Shown here: positions 1 to 8,608 of the stretch, one piece after another
How the letters are laid out: every line of letters begins with the position of its first letter
How positions within the stretch are numbered: the first letter of the stretch is position 1
Source of the DNA: Polaribacter septentrionalilitoris
GTDB taxonomy: Bacteria > Bacteroidota > Bacteroidia > Flavobacteriales > Flavobacteriaceae
DNA length: 64,000 nucleotides
Direction: 5' to 3'
Assembly (NCBI RefSeq): GCF_009832745.1
Contig: NZ_VRMJ01000005.1
Span: 1-64,000, forward strand
Position numbers and translations under genes: made by a program
Notes under the pieces: generated by a model
The model's input: the letters and a program-made list of their open reading frames with translations, nothing else
What the model was told of the DNA's origin: nothing
The model's database searches: none

Positions 1-117
1 GCTAACAAAATAAGCTATAAAACCGCTAAAAGAAGATTTAAAATGGAACTCAGAAATTTAGCTATTGCCTTGATAGTTCTAAAATGTGAAGGAAATTTAG
101 ACCATTTTGAAACCTAA
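1..117 (+). CDS. 3' end of an unidentified gene (partial)
   Basis: Frame 1 is open from the window edge to a TAA at 115-117 and encodes 38 residues. The peptide is basic at first (YKTAKRRFK) and then hydrophobic-acidic (ALIVLKCEGNLDHFET). I do not recognise the family. The 5' part lies outside the window, so this could be the C-terminus of a real protein or a chance open frame. A weak hairpin downstream fits a gene end, which is the only contextual support. Confidence 0.3.
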   Translation, partial: ANKISYKTAKRRFKMELRNLAIALIVLKCEGNLDHFET

Positions 118-136
118 AAAAATGGCCAGAATTTCT

Positions 137-170
137 TCCGACCATGACTAACTAAATTGTCGGACTTTTT
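137..170 (+). terminator. Weak candidate terminator
   Basis: TCCGAC (137-142) and GTCGGA (159-164) form a 6-bp stem with a 16-nt loop, followed by CTTTTT. The loop is long, so this is weak. The rest of 171-348 is AT-rich non-coding DNA; the only other signal is a promoter-like TATTTTTG at 324-331, 18 nt before the next start codon. Confidence 0.25.
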
Positions 171-348
171 AAATTGCTTGATTTTATATTGATATCATCA
201 AAACATATAAACAGACCGATTTTTGTGAATTTGAATCCACGATAATTTGGTAATATATGTAATGACTTTCCTCATTGTTATTTAATTGATGCATCAAAAC
301 TACATAAAATTATTTGATTATTGTATTTTTGATTTTTAAAAAAATTCT

Positions 349-660
349 ATGAGAAATTTAAAAACCAAGGTAATATTCTATTTTATTTTATCATTTTTAG
401 CGCTAAGTTTTACTAACTGTGCTTCGAAAAGTAAGGCTGTAACAACTAAAAAAGAGACTATAAAAATCAATGCAAAAGAATCTATAAATGATAAAAACAT
501 CCTTTATCTAGTAGACGGAAAAGAGTTTCCTGCAAAGGATATTAATTCTTTAGATGTTAATAAAATTCACTCAGTTACAGTTATTAAAGGTGAAAATGAT
601 ATTAAAAAATATACTGACAAAAAGTATGATGGTGTCATTATTATTGTGCTAAAAAAATAA
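349..660 (+). CDS. Small lipoprotein with a TonB-plug-like tail
   Basis: A 103-residue protein with a signal peptide ending in FTNC (Cys24), so probably a lipoprotein, although the lipobox is atypical. After a Lys/Thr-rich linker, residues about 52-103 (LYLVDGKEF ... VTVIKGENDIKKY ... DGVIIIVLKK) resemble the short plug-domain module of TonB-dependent receptors, where a GVIII-type strand follows a Val-Leu-Lys-Gly segment. Here the module stands alone with no barrel. Similar mini-plug proteins occur in Bacteroidota, but their role is unknown to me. A promoter-like TATTTTTG lies at 324-331. The 68-nt gap to the next lipoprotein gene would allow cotranscription. Confidence 0.6.
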   Translation: MRNLKTKVIFYFILSFLALSFTNCASKSKAVTTKKETIKINAKESINDKNILYLVDGKEFPAKDINSLDVNKIHSVTVIKGENDIKKYTDKKYDGVIIIVLKK

Positions 661-727
661 TCAGATTCTCAAATTCATTAATTTAAAAATCCTAAAAAAA
701 CTAGAGTTTAACACTTACTACGCTTCA

Positions 728-1345
728 ATGAAAAAAACATTCTTATACTTAATTTTACTATTATTTTTGGCAGCATGTAACTCTCAAGACAAACGTCCAA
801 TAGCAGGAGAATCAGCATATCAAATAAAATTAAATACTAGCTATAAAGATGCTTCAAAATCGCCATTAAAAAAGAAAGATTTAAAGAGTTTTAAAGGGTT
901 AGATTTTTTTCCAATCGATTCCACATTTATTGTAAAAGCTAAACTTACAAAAACAGAAAATGCACCAATATTTGAAATGGCTACAACAACAGATAGAAAG
1001 CCATTGTATAAAGAATATGGACTGCTAAACTTTACCTTAAAAGGCATTGATTGTGTTTTAACAATCTATCAAAGTCAAGATGATTTGCGTGATGAAAAAT
1101 ACAAAGACTATTTATTTTTACCTTTTACTGATGACACTTCTGGTGAAGAATCTTATGGTGGTGGACGTTATATGGATGTGATGATTTCTGACATTTCTGA
1201 TGACAATACCATTACATTAAATTTCAACAACACCTATAACCCTTATTGTGCCTATAACGACAAGTATTCTTGTCCGTTAACACCAAGAAAAAACCACTTA
1301 GATGTTGCTATTAAAGCAGGAATTAAGACGTTTAAAAAAGACTAA
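728..1345 (+). CDS. DUF1684 family lipoprotein
   Basis: A 205-residue protein with a clear lipoprotein signal (LAAC, Cys17). The body matches what I know of DUF1684: an FKGLDFFPID segment, a TTTDRKPLYKEYG motif, a GGRYMDV strand and the ending NPYCAYNDKYSCPLTP followed by NHLDVAIKAGIK. The two Cys and the YNPYCAYND motif are typical of the family. Function is unknown. Its TAA (1343-1345) directly abuts the stop codon of the convergent gene (1346-1348), with no intergenic base. Confidence 0.85.
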   Translation: MKKTFLYLILLLFLAACNSQDKRPIAGESAYQIKLNTSYKDASKSPLKKKDLKSFKGLDFFPIDSTFIVKAKLTKTENAPIFEMATTTDRKPLYKEYGLLNFTLKGIDCVLTIYQSQDDLRDEKYKDYLFLPFTDDTSGEESYGGGRYMDVMISDISDDNTITLNFNNTYNPYCAYNDKYSCPLTPRKNHLDVAIKAGIKTFKKD

Positions 1346-1594
1346 TTACTTCATATTTTTGTTGGTCATGTACAAACCATAAAGTGTACTAAAAACAACT
1401 TTATAACCAAAGAAGGTTTTCCATTGGTCACCTGCAAAGTTATTTTGATATAATGCTTTAAAGTCTCCTGAAAAAATTTCTGAAGAGCTATTTATCAATA
1501 AAGAGATGATAGTTACGATAACAAAAAAAGGAACAGCTACTTTGGCAAAGTTTATCCAAAACTGTCCGTTTTGTATTTTTTCAAAAAATGTCAT
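1346..1594 (-). CDS. Small membrane protein of unknown function
   Basis: An 82-residue protein with one strong membrane segment (about residues 15-34, FAKVAVPFFVIVTIISLLIN) and a second possible one near residues 64-78. It is read from ATG at 1594, which overlaps the stop of the upstream MazG-like gene by one base (TAATG), so the two are translationally coupled. I recognise no catalytic motif. Coupling to a nucleotide-hydrolase gene and the lack of a signal peptidase site suggest a small inner-membrane protein; its function cannot be named. Confidence 0.7.
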   Translation of the reverse strand: MTFFEKIQNGQFWINFAKVAVPFFVIVTIISLLINSSSEIFSGDFKALYQNNFAGDQWKTFFGYKVVFSTLYGLYMTNKNMK

Positions 1595-1920
1595 TATTTT
1601 AATTTTTGATTGTTGTGATGACGATCATGATCGCGTTTAGTTTTAATATCTAATTTTTTTTCAAAAGCCTCTTGTAAATCCACACCTGTTTGATTTGCTA
1701 AACATAACACCACAAATAGCACATCTGCCAATTCTTCTCCTAAATCTTTGTTTTTATCAGACTCTTTTTCACTTTGTTCACCATAACGTCTTGCTATAAT
1801 TCTAGCAACTTCTCCAACTTCTTCTGTGAGTTGCGCCATGTTGGTCAACTCGTTAAAATAACGAACTCCGTGATTTTTTATCCAATCGTCTACTTGTTTT
1901 TGTGCGTTTTGTATGTTCAT
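1594..1920 (-). CDS. MazG-like nucleotide pyrophosphohydrolase
   Basis: A 108-residue all-alpha NTP pyrophosphohydrolase of the MazG/dUTPase superfamily, expected to hydrolyse (deoxy)nucleoside triphosphates to monophosphate and PPi. The metal-binding signature is present: LTEEVGEVARIIARRYG and LGEELADVLFVVLCLA, that is ExxE followed by ExxD. The His-rich C-terminus (RDHDRHH) is also notable. I chose ATG at 1920 (MNIQNAQK); the frame extends to a TTG at 1935, which would add only five residues. It is a single-domain form and is followed by a coupled small membrane protein. Confidence 0.85.
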   Translation of the reverse strand: MNIQNAQKQVDDWIKNHGVRYFNELTNMAQLTEEVGEVARIIARRYGEQSEKESDKNKDLGEELADVLFVVLCLANQTGVDLQEAFEKKLDIKTKRDHDRHHNNQKLK

Positions 1921-1947
1921 CTTTTTAGGTTTCAAAGTTATAAGGTT

Positions 1948-3867
1948 CTAAGAAAAAGCAGATACTTGCTCCTCAACTTTTTCCCATTCTTCTAATAAAG
2001 TATCTACTTTTGCTTTTTTGGCTTTGTAGGTTTCAAAGAAATTAGGTTTAGATGATACTTCATCATAATTCTGAGCAAGTTCTAAATCTATTTTTTTTAT
2101 TTCTGTTTCTAAATCAGCAATTTCAGTTTCTATTTTAGAAAGTCTATTATTCAATTTCTTTAACTCTTTTTCCTGCTCTTTTGAAAACTGATAAGCTTCC
2201 TTTTTAGAAGTATCTTTATCTTCGGCAACCACAGTTCTTTTTTCAGCATCCCGTAAACTTTCCATTTTATGCTGCTCTAAGAAATAATCGATATCTCCTA
2301 AATATTCTTTAATTTCTTTGTCTTTAAATCCGTAAACAGTTGTGGTTAACCCTTGTAAAAATTCACGGTCGTGAGAAACCACTATCAACGTTCCATTAAA
2401 ATTATTTAACGCTTCTTTCAATACAGTTTTTGAAGCAATATCTAAATGGTTTGTTGGCTCATCCATTATTAATACATTGAATGGCTGTAATAATAATTTA
2501 CATAAGGCCAATCTGTTACGTTCTCCTCCAGAAAGCACTTTCGCTTTTTTATCTACAGCATCTCCACCAAACAAGAAAGAGCCTAACATATCTCTAACAC
2601 GCATTCTGTTAGAATCTGTAGCAGCATCTTCCATAATTTCTAATACTGTTTTTTCTGGTGGTAAATATTCTGATTGATTTTGTGCAAAATAACCTACCTC
2701 AACATTATGACCTAGTTTTAAATGTCCTTCAAAAGGAATTTCACCCACCATCATTTTTGCTAAAGTTGATTTTCCTTGTCCGTTTTGGCCAACAAAAGCA
2801 ATTTTACTATTTCTTTCAATCAATAAATCAACCCCTTCTAAAACATCTTTATCTCCATAACTTTTAGACAAATTTTCAGCTTCAACAATAATTTTACCTG
2901 GTTCTTTTGAAATTGCAAAACGTACATTCATTGCAGCATTATCATCTTGGTCTACTTCAATCAACTCTACTTTATCTAACTGTTTCATTAGAGATTGTGC
3001 CATTGAAGCTTTACTCGCCTTTGCCTTAAACTTATTAATAAGTTGCTGTTTTTGTTTAATTTCTTTCTCTTGATTTTTCTGAGCTTGTAATTGCTTTTCT
3101 TTGATTTCTGCTCTTAACAACAAAAATTGTGAATATGGTTTTTTATAATCGTAAATCTGTCCTAAAGAAATCTCAATAGTTCTATTGGTTACGTTATCTA
3201 AAAACATTTTATCATGCGAAACTAATACTATAGCACCTGCATAAGATTTTAAAAAGTTTTCTAACCAGATTATAGATTCGATATCCAAGTGGTTGGTAGG
3301 CTCATCTAACAGTAAAATATCATTATTTTGTAATAATAATTTTGCGAGTTCTATACGCATTCTCCATCCACCTGAAAAAGTATCTGTTAGTTTATCAAAA
3401 TCTTCTCTTTGAAATCCTAAACCTTGTAAAATCTTTTCTGTATCTCCTTGGTAATTATACCCTCCTAATAACTCGTAACGTTCTTGAAAGTCTGTTAAAT
3501 CATGAATCAGTTGAGAATAAGCATCACTCTCATAATCAGTTCTTGTGGCTAATTGCGTATTAATTTCATCTAATTTTAGCTCAATTTCTTTAATTTCTTC
3601 AAAAGCTTGGTATGCTTCTTCTAAAATGGTTCTTCCTTGAACAAAATCAATATCCTGACGTAAAAAGCCAATTCTTACATCTTTATCAAAAGCCATTGTA
3701 CCACCACTACTTTCAATATCTTTAGAAAGCACTTTTAAAAGCGTAGATTTCCCTGCTCCGTTTTTTCCTATTAAACCAATTCTATCCCCTTTATTTAATT
3801 TGAAGGTAATTCCAGAAAAAAGATCAGTTCCCATAAAAGAAACCGTTAAATTGTGTACGTTTAACAT
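1948..3867 (-). CDS. ABC-F family ATP-binding protein
   Basis: A 639-residue protein with two ABC ATPase domains and no membrane segments, the hallmark of ABC-F translation factors that act on the ribosomal E site. Domain 1 has Walker A GKNGAGKST (about residue 36), signature FSGGWRMRIELAK and DEPTNHLD. The inter-domain linker (about 225-310) is rich in Lys/Gln and helical. Domain 2 has GQNGQGKST, LSGGERNRLALCK and DEPTNHLD. A charged coiled-coil C-terminal domain (about 545-635) is present, as in Uup/YdiF-type members. It starts at ATG 3867 and is divergent from the DUF983 gene. The exact subfamily cannot be fixed by eye. Confidence 0.92.
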   Translation of the reverse strand: MLNVHNLTVSFMGTDLFSGITFKLNKGDRIGLIGKNGAGKSTLLKVLSKDIESSGGTMAFDKDVRIGFLRQDIDFVQGRTILEEAYQAFEEIKEIELKLDEINTQLATRTDYESDAYSQLIHDLTDFQERYELLGGYNYQGDTEKILQGLGFQREDFDKLTDTFSGGWRMRIELAKLLLQNNDILLLDEPTNHLDIESIIWLENFLKSYAGAIVLVSHDKMFLDNVTNRTIEISLGQIYDYKKPYSQFLLLRAEIKEKQLQAQKNQEKEIKQKQQLINKFKAKASKASMAQSLMKQLDKVELIEVDQDDNAAMNVRFAISKEPGKIIVEAENLSKSYGDKDVLEGVDLLIERNSKIAFVGQNGQGKSTLAKMMVGEIPFEGHLKLGHNVEVGYFAQNQSEYLPPEKTVLEIMEDAATDSNRMRVRDMLGSFLFGGDAVDKKAKVLSGGERNRLALCKLLLQPFNVLIMDEPTNHLDIASKTVLKEALNNFNGTLIVVSHDREFLQGLTTTVYGFKDKEIKEYLGDIDYFLEQHKMESLRDAEKRTVVAEDKDTSKKEAYQFSKEQEKELKKLNNRLSKIETEIADLETEIKKIDLELAQNYDEVSSKPNFFETYKAKKAKVDTLLEEWEKVEEQVSAFS

Positions 3868-3908
3868 GAATTGTAATAATTGTTACAGATTAAGAATGGT
3901 AAAAAATT

Positions 3909-3917
3909 TACCTTTGC
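3909..3917 (+). promoter_or_regulatory. Bacteroidota -7 promoter box
   Basis: TACCTTTGC matches the Bacteroidota -7 consensus TAnnTTTGC and lies 25 nt before the ATG at 3943. It falls inside the longer open frame that begins with TTG at 3880, so it argues for the shorter protein. The nearest TTG upstream (3880-3882) is 26 nt away, outside the usual spacing, so only the -7 element is convincing. Confidence 0.5.
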
Positions 3918-3942
3918 AAAAATATGTAAATTAAATCTTGTA

Positions 3943-4350
3943 ATGTTAAAAAAAGGAACAAAGCTATATAGTATTGCAAAAGGAAAATGTCCGAGGTGTC
4001 ATGAGGGTGAATTCTTTAAATATGGCTTTACCTTTAACCCTACAAAAATTACACAATTGCACGATAATTGTCCTAAATGTGATTTAAAATATATGATTGA
4101 GCCTTCCTTTTTTTACGGAGCTATGTATGTAAATTACGGTATAATTGTGGCCCTTTTTGTGGCTGTTTTTATTATTTCTAAACTAATTTTAGGTTTAACT
4201 ATTATACAAAGCTTTGTTGCTATAATAATTGCTTCTCTAGTTCTTGCTCCATTAAACTTAAGGCTTTCTAGAATTATTTGGATAAATATGTTTATCTCTT
4301 ATCAAAAGATAATTGAGACGACAAAGAAAAAGAACAACTCTAAAAGCTAG
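3943..4350 (+). CDS. DUF983 family membrane protein
   Basis: A 135-residue protein from ATG 3943 (MLKKGTKLYS). It has two CxxC pairs (CPRC at 16-19 and CPKC at 43-46) that would form a zinc ribbon, followed by two membrane segments (about 62-82 and 86-106). This is the DUF983 architecture; function is unknown, although the family is often found near cytochrome oxidase genes in other bacteria. The conserved PSFFYGAMYVNYG segment precedes the first membrane helix. The open frame could begin at TTG 3880, but that start would lie upstream of the promoter box. Confidence 0.8.
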   Translation: MLKKGTKLYSIAKGKCPRCHEGEFFKYGFTFNPTKITQLHDNCPKCDLKYMIEPSFFYGAMYVNYGIIVALFVAVFIISKLILGLTIIQSFVAIIIASLVLAPLNLRLSRIIWINMFISYQKIIETTKKKNNSKS

Positions 4351-4374
4351 CTATTTTAATTTTTTTAAAAAGAA

Positions 4375-4396
4375 AATCGTTTTATAAAAAACGATT
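4375..4396. terminator. Bidirectional hairpin between convergent genes
   Basis: AATCGTTTT (4375-4383) pairs with AAAACGATT (4388-4396), leaving a very short loop. It overlaps the last codons of the minus-strand FAD oxidoreductase and follows the DUF983 gene. Flanking A and T runs are modest, so termination is plausible but not certain. Confidence 0.4.
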
Positions 4397-5422
4397 GATG
4401 TCGATTTCTTCATCCAATTGTTCTTTATATTCTAAGTGATTGAATAAGTTTTTAGCAACAGTTGGCGCAATCATTACTCCACGAGTTCCTAAACCATTTA
4501 AAACACATAATTGCGAGTGTTTTTGATGAACACCAACCAATGGTCTTCGATCTTTTACAGTAGGTCTAACTCCTGCAGTCTGATTGATAATTGTATACGG
4601 AACGTTGATTACTTTTTTTAATTTGGCTACTAACTCTTGTTTCCCTTCTTTAGATGGTAAAGAAGTTTTGTCTTTCCAATTAAATGTTGCACCAATTTTA
4701 TAGTGATGATTTCCTAACGGAAGTACAAAAAGAGTAGATTTTAAGAGAAAATCAATATCTAAGTCTGGTGCGTGTATTGTAATTAACTCTCCTTTGGCTT
4801 CGTTTAATGGTAGATGATTAAAAAACGGATTTTCTTTAATACCAAAACCTTCAGCAAATACTATTTTATGACTTTGGATATTATGATAAACAACTGAATT
4901 ATCAGAAATTTCTAAATTATCATATTTAAATTTCTCGAACTTAATGAGTTCGTTTTCATTGAGGTAATTACGGTAAGCCTTAACCAATTTTAACGTATCA
5001 ATTCTACCAGTCTGTTTTACATTTCCAAAATTATAATCCGCTAAAACTCCAGGATACTTTTTTGTATCTAATTTGGCCTCTAAATACTTATTTAATTTTG
5101 GTTTATCTAAAGCTGCAAACCAATTATTCTGGTCTTCTATAGATTTAAATGATTTTTTAGTAATGAATTTTTCATCAATAGTGATATTCAGTTTTTTTTC
5201 TAAGCTTTCATAAAACGGAAGCGCTAATTCTAATTGCCTTTCAGCATTCCAAACAGGCGTAAATCTTTTTAAAATTACAGGATTATAAACACCACCAGCT
5301 ACCAAAGAAGAAGTTTGAGAGTCATCTTCAAAAACAATAAAACTTTTATTAGCAGTAATCAATTCCTCACAAAATGCCAAACCTGCTAAACCTAAACCAA
5401 CTATAATATAATCTACTTTCAC
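4382..5422 (-). CDS. FAD-dependent oxidoreductase (DAO family)
   Basis: A 346-residue protein beginning with a Rossmann FAD-binding motif (VGLGLAG, residues 8-14). The rest fits D-amino-acid-oxidase-type flavoproteins, including a C-terminal GLGTRGVMIAP segment. The substrate is unknown. The only usable start is GTG at 5422, which places the dinucleotide fold at the N-terminus as expected. It lies just downstream of gldN on the same strand, but a strong hairpin (5447-5480) separates them. In my memory this neighbour of gldN is common in flavobacteria; no role in secretion has been shown that I know of. Confidence 0.8.
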   Translation of the reverse strand: MKVDYIIVGLGLAGLAFCEELITANKSFIVFEDDSQTSSLVAGGVYNPVILKRFTPVWNAERQLELALPFYESLEKKLNITIDEKFITKKSFKSIEDQNNWFAALDKPKLNKYLEAKLDTKKYPGVLADYNFGNVKQTGRIDTLKLVKAYRNYLNENELIKFEKFKYDNLEISDNSVVYHNIQSHKIVFAEGFGIKENPFFNHLPLNEAKGELITIHAPDLDIDFLLKSTLFVLPLGNHHYKIGATFNWKDKTSLPSKEGKQELVAKLKKVINVPYTIINQTAGVRPTVKDRRPLVGVHQKHSQLCVLNGLGTRGVMIAPTVAKNLFNHLEYKEQLDEEIDINRFL

Positions 5423-5446
5423 TTTATAAAAATACTCTTTTTCAAC

Positions 5447-5480
5447 AAAAAAGCATTCCTGAATTAGGAATGCTTTTTTT
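5447..5480 (-). terminator. Terminator after gldN
   Basis: AGCATTCC (5452-5459) and GGAATGCT (5467-5474) form a perfect stem extended by flanking A/T runs, with a 7-nt loop. It sits 18 nt beyond the gldN stop and would end the gldKLMN transcript on the minus strand. The U-run is provided by the complement of the A-run at 5447-5451. Confidence 0.8.
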
Positions 5481-5497
5481 ATATTTTTTTTAGAATA

Positions 5498-6352
5498 TTA
5501 GTAATTCCACATGTCCATTTCTTTATTTCTGATATTTTCTTTAATCTTATTTGCTTCTAATAATTGGAATAAAGAATTACCTCTTACGTAATCTGCAATA
5601 GCTCTATTGCCATAGATATTTTCTTCTCTAACAATTACAGAACTAAATCTTCTTGCGTTTAATAAATGATCGAAAGAAATAGGTTGTGATGCATTTTTAG
5701 GATTAAAGACTTTAGCATCGTGCAACACTTCTCTTGCAGATGGAAAGAAAATCCAAAATAACTCATACAAACTATCATCCTCTATGTCAGCAACTCCAAT
5801 TGTTTGAACATCTTTACCCATTGGTGCTAATGCCAATAATCTGTACTTTAACTCACCATGGCGTTTATCAAAATACCACATCCCTTTAAGCATGTAACCT
5901 TCAACATCTTGCGTTTGTAGTCTTATGGTGTCTGTGTACCCATTTTGTTCTCTGATACTCGTTAATCTTGTGTCAATTTCACTTTTTGTTATTTTAGAAG
6001 TGAAAAAAGAATCTGAATACGCATCTTTAATTTTTCCTTGTTTTATTCCTTTGATTAACGTATCAAATAAAGATCTTCTGTCGTTTGAAATATTAGTGGT
6101 ATCGATTGGAAAATAATAAGGTAAATTTATTTTTTGGTTTAAATCTACAAACTCCCAAACTACTTTAGACCACAATACATCTCTGTCATCAATATATCCA
6201 TAAGGAATTGGACCATCATTATCTGATGCCAATTGTTGATCGCTTTTCTTTCCGATTTCATCAACAGTTTTAGCATTCAATAAATTTGCTTGCGCATATA
6301 TTGAGCTACTCATAATTGAAACGAAAATTAATAATAAACAGTTTTTAAACAT
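5498..6352 (-). CDS. gldN: GldN, type IX secretion ring protein
   Basis: A 284-residue secreted protein with an N-terminal signal peptide (cleavage near YAQ|ANLLNA). GldN/PorN is a periplasmic component that binds GldK and forms the large ring of the type IX secretion system under the outer membrane. Recognisable features are the QANLLNA start of the mature protein and the WYFDKRHGELKYRLLALAP and LFWIFFPSAREVL segments typical of the family. It follows gldM after 17 nt and is the last gene of gldK-L-M-N. No sign of the tandem gldO paralogue known from some flavobacteria is seen here. Confidence 0.93.
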   Translation of the reverse strand: MFKNCLLLIFVSIMSSSIYAQANLLNAKTVDEIGKKSDQQLASDNDGPIPYGYIDDRDVLWSKVVWEFVDLNQKINLPYYFPIDTTNISNDRRSLFDTLIKGIKQGKIKDAYSDSFFTSKITKSEIDTRLTSIREQNGYTDTIRLQTQDVEGYMLKGMWYFDKRHGELKYRLLALAPMGKDVQTIGVADIEDDSLYELFWIFFPSAREVLHDAKVFNPKNASQPISFDHLLNARRFSSVIVREENIYGNRAIADYVRGNSLFQLLEANKIKENIRNKEMDMWNY

Positions 6353-6369
6353 ATTTTATTTTTTTACTT

Positions 6370-7896
6370 CTAATTTGTTAATTCTATATTAACTGGTAAC
6401 ACTTGTTTAAGATCATATCCATTAGCAGAAGCTTTAATACCGTAAATATTAATGATATCGCCTCTTTTTGCTCTAGATAGCTTTTGTTTGGCTGCAGCAG
6501 TTAATTTTGTTCCATTAACTAATATAGTTAATTGACCTGGTACTTTTATTTTAAAGCTTTTTACTTTTATTTTTAAATCAAATTCAAAGTCAGGTAATCC
6601 AGCTGCAATTGGTGCATTAGCTAAACCAGATTTTGGCATTCTAACAGTACCATATTGACCACGAACTGACCCCATAGCTGCAGGAATGTCCTTAATTCTA
6701 AAGGTAGCCTTAGAGTTTACAGTTTTACCACTACTTAATTTTGCACTTACATTAATTGTGGCAAGATTTCCAGCTCCAGGTCTTATACTATATTTTCCTC
6801 TACTCCCTGTTAATTTTCCACCAGAAGCAGAAACATTTAAATTATTATCTCCAACACCTGGCAATGAGACTGATATTGGGTTGTCTAAACCTCTGTAAAC
6901 CACATTCATTTTATCAGCAGAAACTACAGCATTGCTTGGTTCTGGAATAACAGAGTATGAACTTTCGAAAGGAACTTCTACAGGCTCACCTCCTTGTGTA
7001 AATGTTATTTTACCTTTAATATCATGATTTCCTACATTACCAGCTGGCATGTCTACAATAACTTGACCTGCTTCAATGTTATCATAGTCTCTACCATTTA
7101 AAATTACTTTATCAGGAACCATGGTAGCATCATAACGTCCAAGAACAATCTTACCTGTAACTTTTTCTCCTGCAAAATATGCGTTCTTATCTAAAGCAAC
7201 AATACCTTTATAATTAGTTAAGGAAACTTCGCTTTCTAGTTGACCTCCTAATAAAGAATTCAAAATATCAGATTCTGTATTCTTTATATCTGCTTGCATT
7301 TGAGTTAAATTTGTTAAAGAAGCAACTAGAGGAAAACCTTTGTAACGGTAATCCAACCATTTAATTGTTTTACCATCTCTATTAGTCTGCTCTTCAGTAC
7401 TAAATCTATCTTTAATTATTGGTGCAAATTTAGAGTCGGTCCCCAAAACATCTATTAATTCTGTTCTGTAGCTATTGATTTCATTCAAAAATTCTTGTCC
7501 TTCTGGAGTATATTTGTCTCCTTTAAAGAAATACTCATCTAAAAAGGAGGTCTTATCCATTGTTTCGTAATCTTTCTTATCTTCAATATCTGCAGTCATT
7601 TTATTTTTTAGATCTGCTAAATAAGAATAAAATTCTGACGAAGATTTTTTTATTTTATCTGCTTGAGCTTTTAACGGACCAAACTTTGCAGTTTGCTCTG
7701 ATGCTTTTGTTGCTAAATTTGCATAAGCTTCATTATTTTTCTCAGTTGTTGAAATATTGTTTACAGTTAACTTTTCATTCATAAAACCAAAAGCAGATAA
7801 AACTTCTTTACTCATATTTAAAGCTAACATTGCAATAAATACAAGGTACATTAAGTTTATCATTTTCTGTCTAGCAGACATTTTTCCTGATGCCAT
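6370..7896 (-). CDS. gldM: GldM, type IX secretion/gliding motor subunit
   Basis: A 508-residue inner-membrane protein with one N-terminal membrane helix (about residues 12-30) and a long periplasmic part. GldM dimers thread through the GldL pentamer and transmit proton-driven rotation to the outer ring through four periplasmic domains. The start MASGKMSARQKMINLMYLVF is the conserved GldM N-terminus. The periplasmic part shows the expected alpha-helical D1 region followed by beta-rich domains and the ending NGYDLKQVLPVNIELTN. It lies 46 nt after gldL and 17 nt before gldN. Confidence 0.95.
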   Translation of the reverse strand: MASGKMSARQKMINLMYLVFIAMLALNMSKEVLSAFGFMNEKLTVNNISTTEKNNEAYANLATKASEQTAKFGPLKAQADKIKKSSSEFYSYLADLKNKMTADIEDKKDYETMDKTSFLDEYFFKGDKYTPEGQEFLNEINSYRTELIDVLGTDSKFAPIIKDRFSTEEQTNRDGKTIKWLDYRYKGFPLVASLTNLTQMQADIKNTESDILNSLLGGQLESEVSLTNYKGIVALDKNAYFAGEKVTGKIVLGRYDATMVPDKVILNGRDYDNIEAGQVIVDMPAGNVGNHDIKGKITFTQGGEPVEVPFESSYSVIPEPSNAVVSADKMNVVYRGLDNPISVSLPGVGDNNLNVSASGGKLTGSRGKYSIRPGAGNLATINVSAKLSSGKTVNSKATFRIKDIPAAMGSVRGQYGTVRMPKSGLANAPIAAGLPDFEFDLKIKVKSFKIKVPGQLTILVNGTKLTAAAKQKLSRAKRGDIINIYGIKASANGYDLKQVLPVNIELTN

Positions 7897-7942
7897 AATC
7901 TAATTAGTTTTTTAAGTTAATATTCATTTTATATTTAACTAA

Positions 7943-8578
7943 TTAGTTTTTATTCATTGCAGAAAGCATTCCTCCATAGACTGAGTTTAAAGAAGATAGG
8001 TTTTGCGCTAAAGATTGCATTTGTTCTTGAAGTTTTTCTGTATTTTGAACAACGGCAGAATTTAAATCAGCTTGTTTACTTGTATTTTCTACTTGAACTT
8101 TATATAGATTATTTAAAGACTCCATTTGAACAGCTGCTAGAGACATTTGCTCATTGTATTTGTTTGTAGAGGCAACTGATTCTGAAGCAGCTGACAAGCC
8201 TTCTGCAGCCGATTGAAAGTTTTTCATACTATTTCCTAAACTTCCCATTAATTCTGCATCGATATTTGCTTCTTGCAATAAATTATCTAATTTCTGAGAC
8301 AATAAACCTTCGGCACCTACTTTCTCATCAGAAATAATACCATCTTCTCCTAATTCTGGATATACTTTCGACCAATCTAAGTCATCTTCTGGAGCATCAA
8401 AAGCAGATACAGCAAATACCAATGCTTCAGTTACCAATCCTATTGTTAACATCATTCCTCCTGTGATTCCAAAAATTTCAATATGCTGAATTTTGAATAA
8501 AGCTCCAATAATTACTACTGCTGCTCCCATTCCGTAAACGAAGTTCATTGTCTTCTTGTAAGATCTTGATTGTGCCAT
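7943..8578 (-). CDS. gldL: GldL, type IX secretion/gliding motor stator
   Basis: A 211-residue inner-membrane protein with two N-terminal membrane helices (about 13-33 and 36-60) and a cytoplasmic coiled-coil tail. GldL forms the pentameric proton-conducting part of the GldLM motor. Charged intramembrane residues expected for proton transfer are visible: Lys29 and His32 at the end of helix 1, and Glu51 in helix 2 (GLVTEALVF). They match the Lys/His/Glu set described for the F. johnsoniae protein, shifted by two positions. The 30-nt gap to gldK upstream indicates a single operon. Confidence 0.95.
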   Translation of the reverse strand: MAQSRSYKKTMNFVYGMGAAVVIIGALFKIQHIEIFGITGGMMLTIGLVTEALVFAVSAFDAPEDDLDWSKVYPELGEDGIISDEKVGAEGLLSQKLDNLLQEANIDAELMGSLGNSMKNFQSAAEGLSAASESVASTNKYNEQMSLAAVQMESLNNLYKVQVENTSKQADLNSAVVQNTEKLQEQMQSLAQNLSSLNSVYGGMLSAMNKN

Positions 8579-8608
8579 AATTTTTTTTCTAGTTTTTTTT
8601 TGTTTTAT

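Noticed and set aside
1-117. Naming the leading partial frame as a transposase end
   Set aside because: The basic stretch is suggestive, but 38 residues are too few and I recognise no transposase motif.
1921-1935. TTG start for the MazG-like gene
   Set aside because: An ATG five codons later fits the usual N-terminus of the family.
3880-3942. N-terminal extension of the DUF983 protein from TTG
   Set aside because: The -7 promoter box at 3909-3917 lies inside it and the extension has no family similarity.
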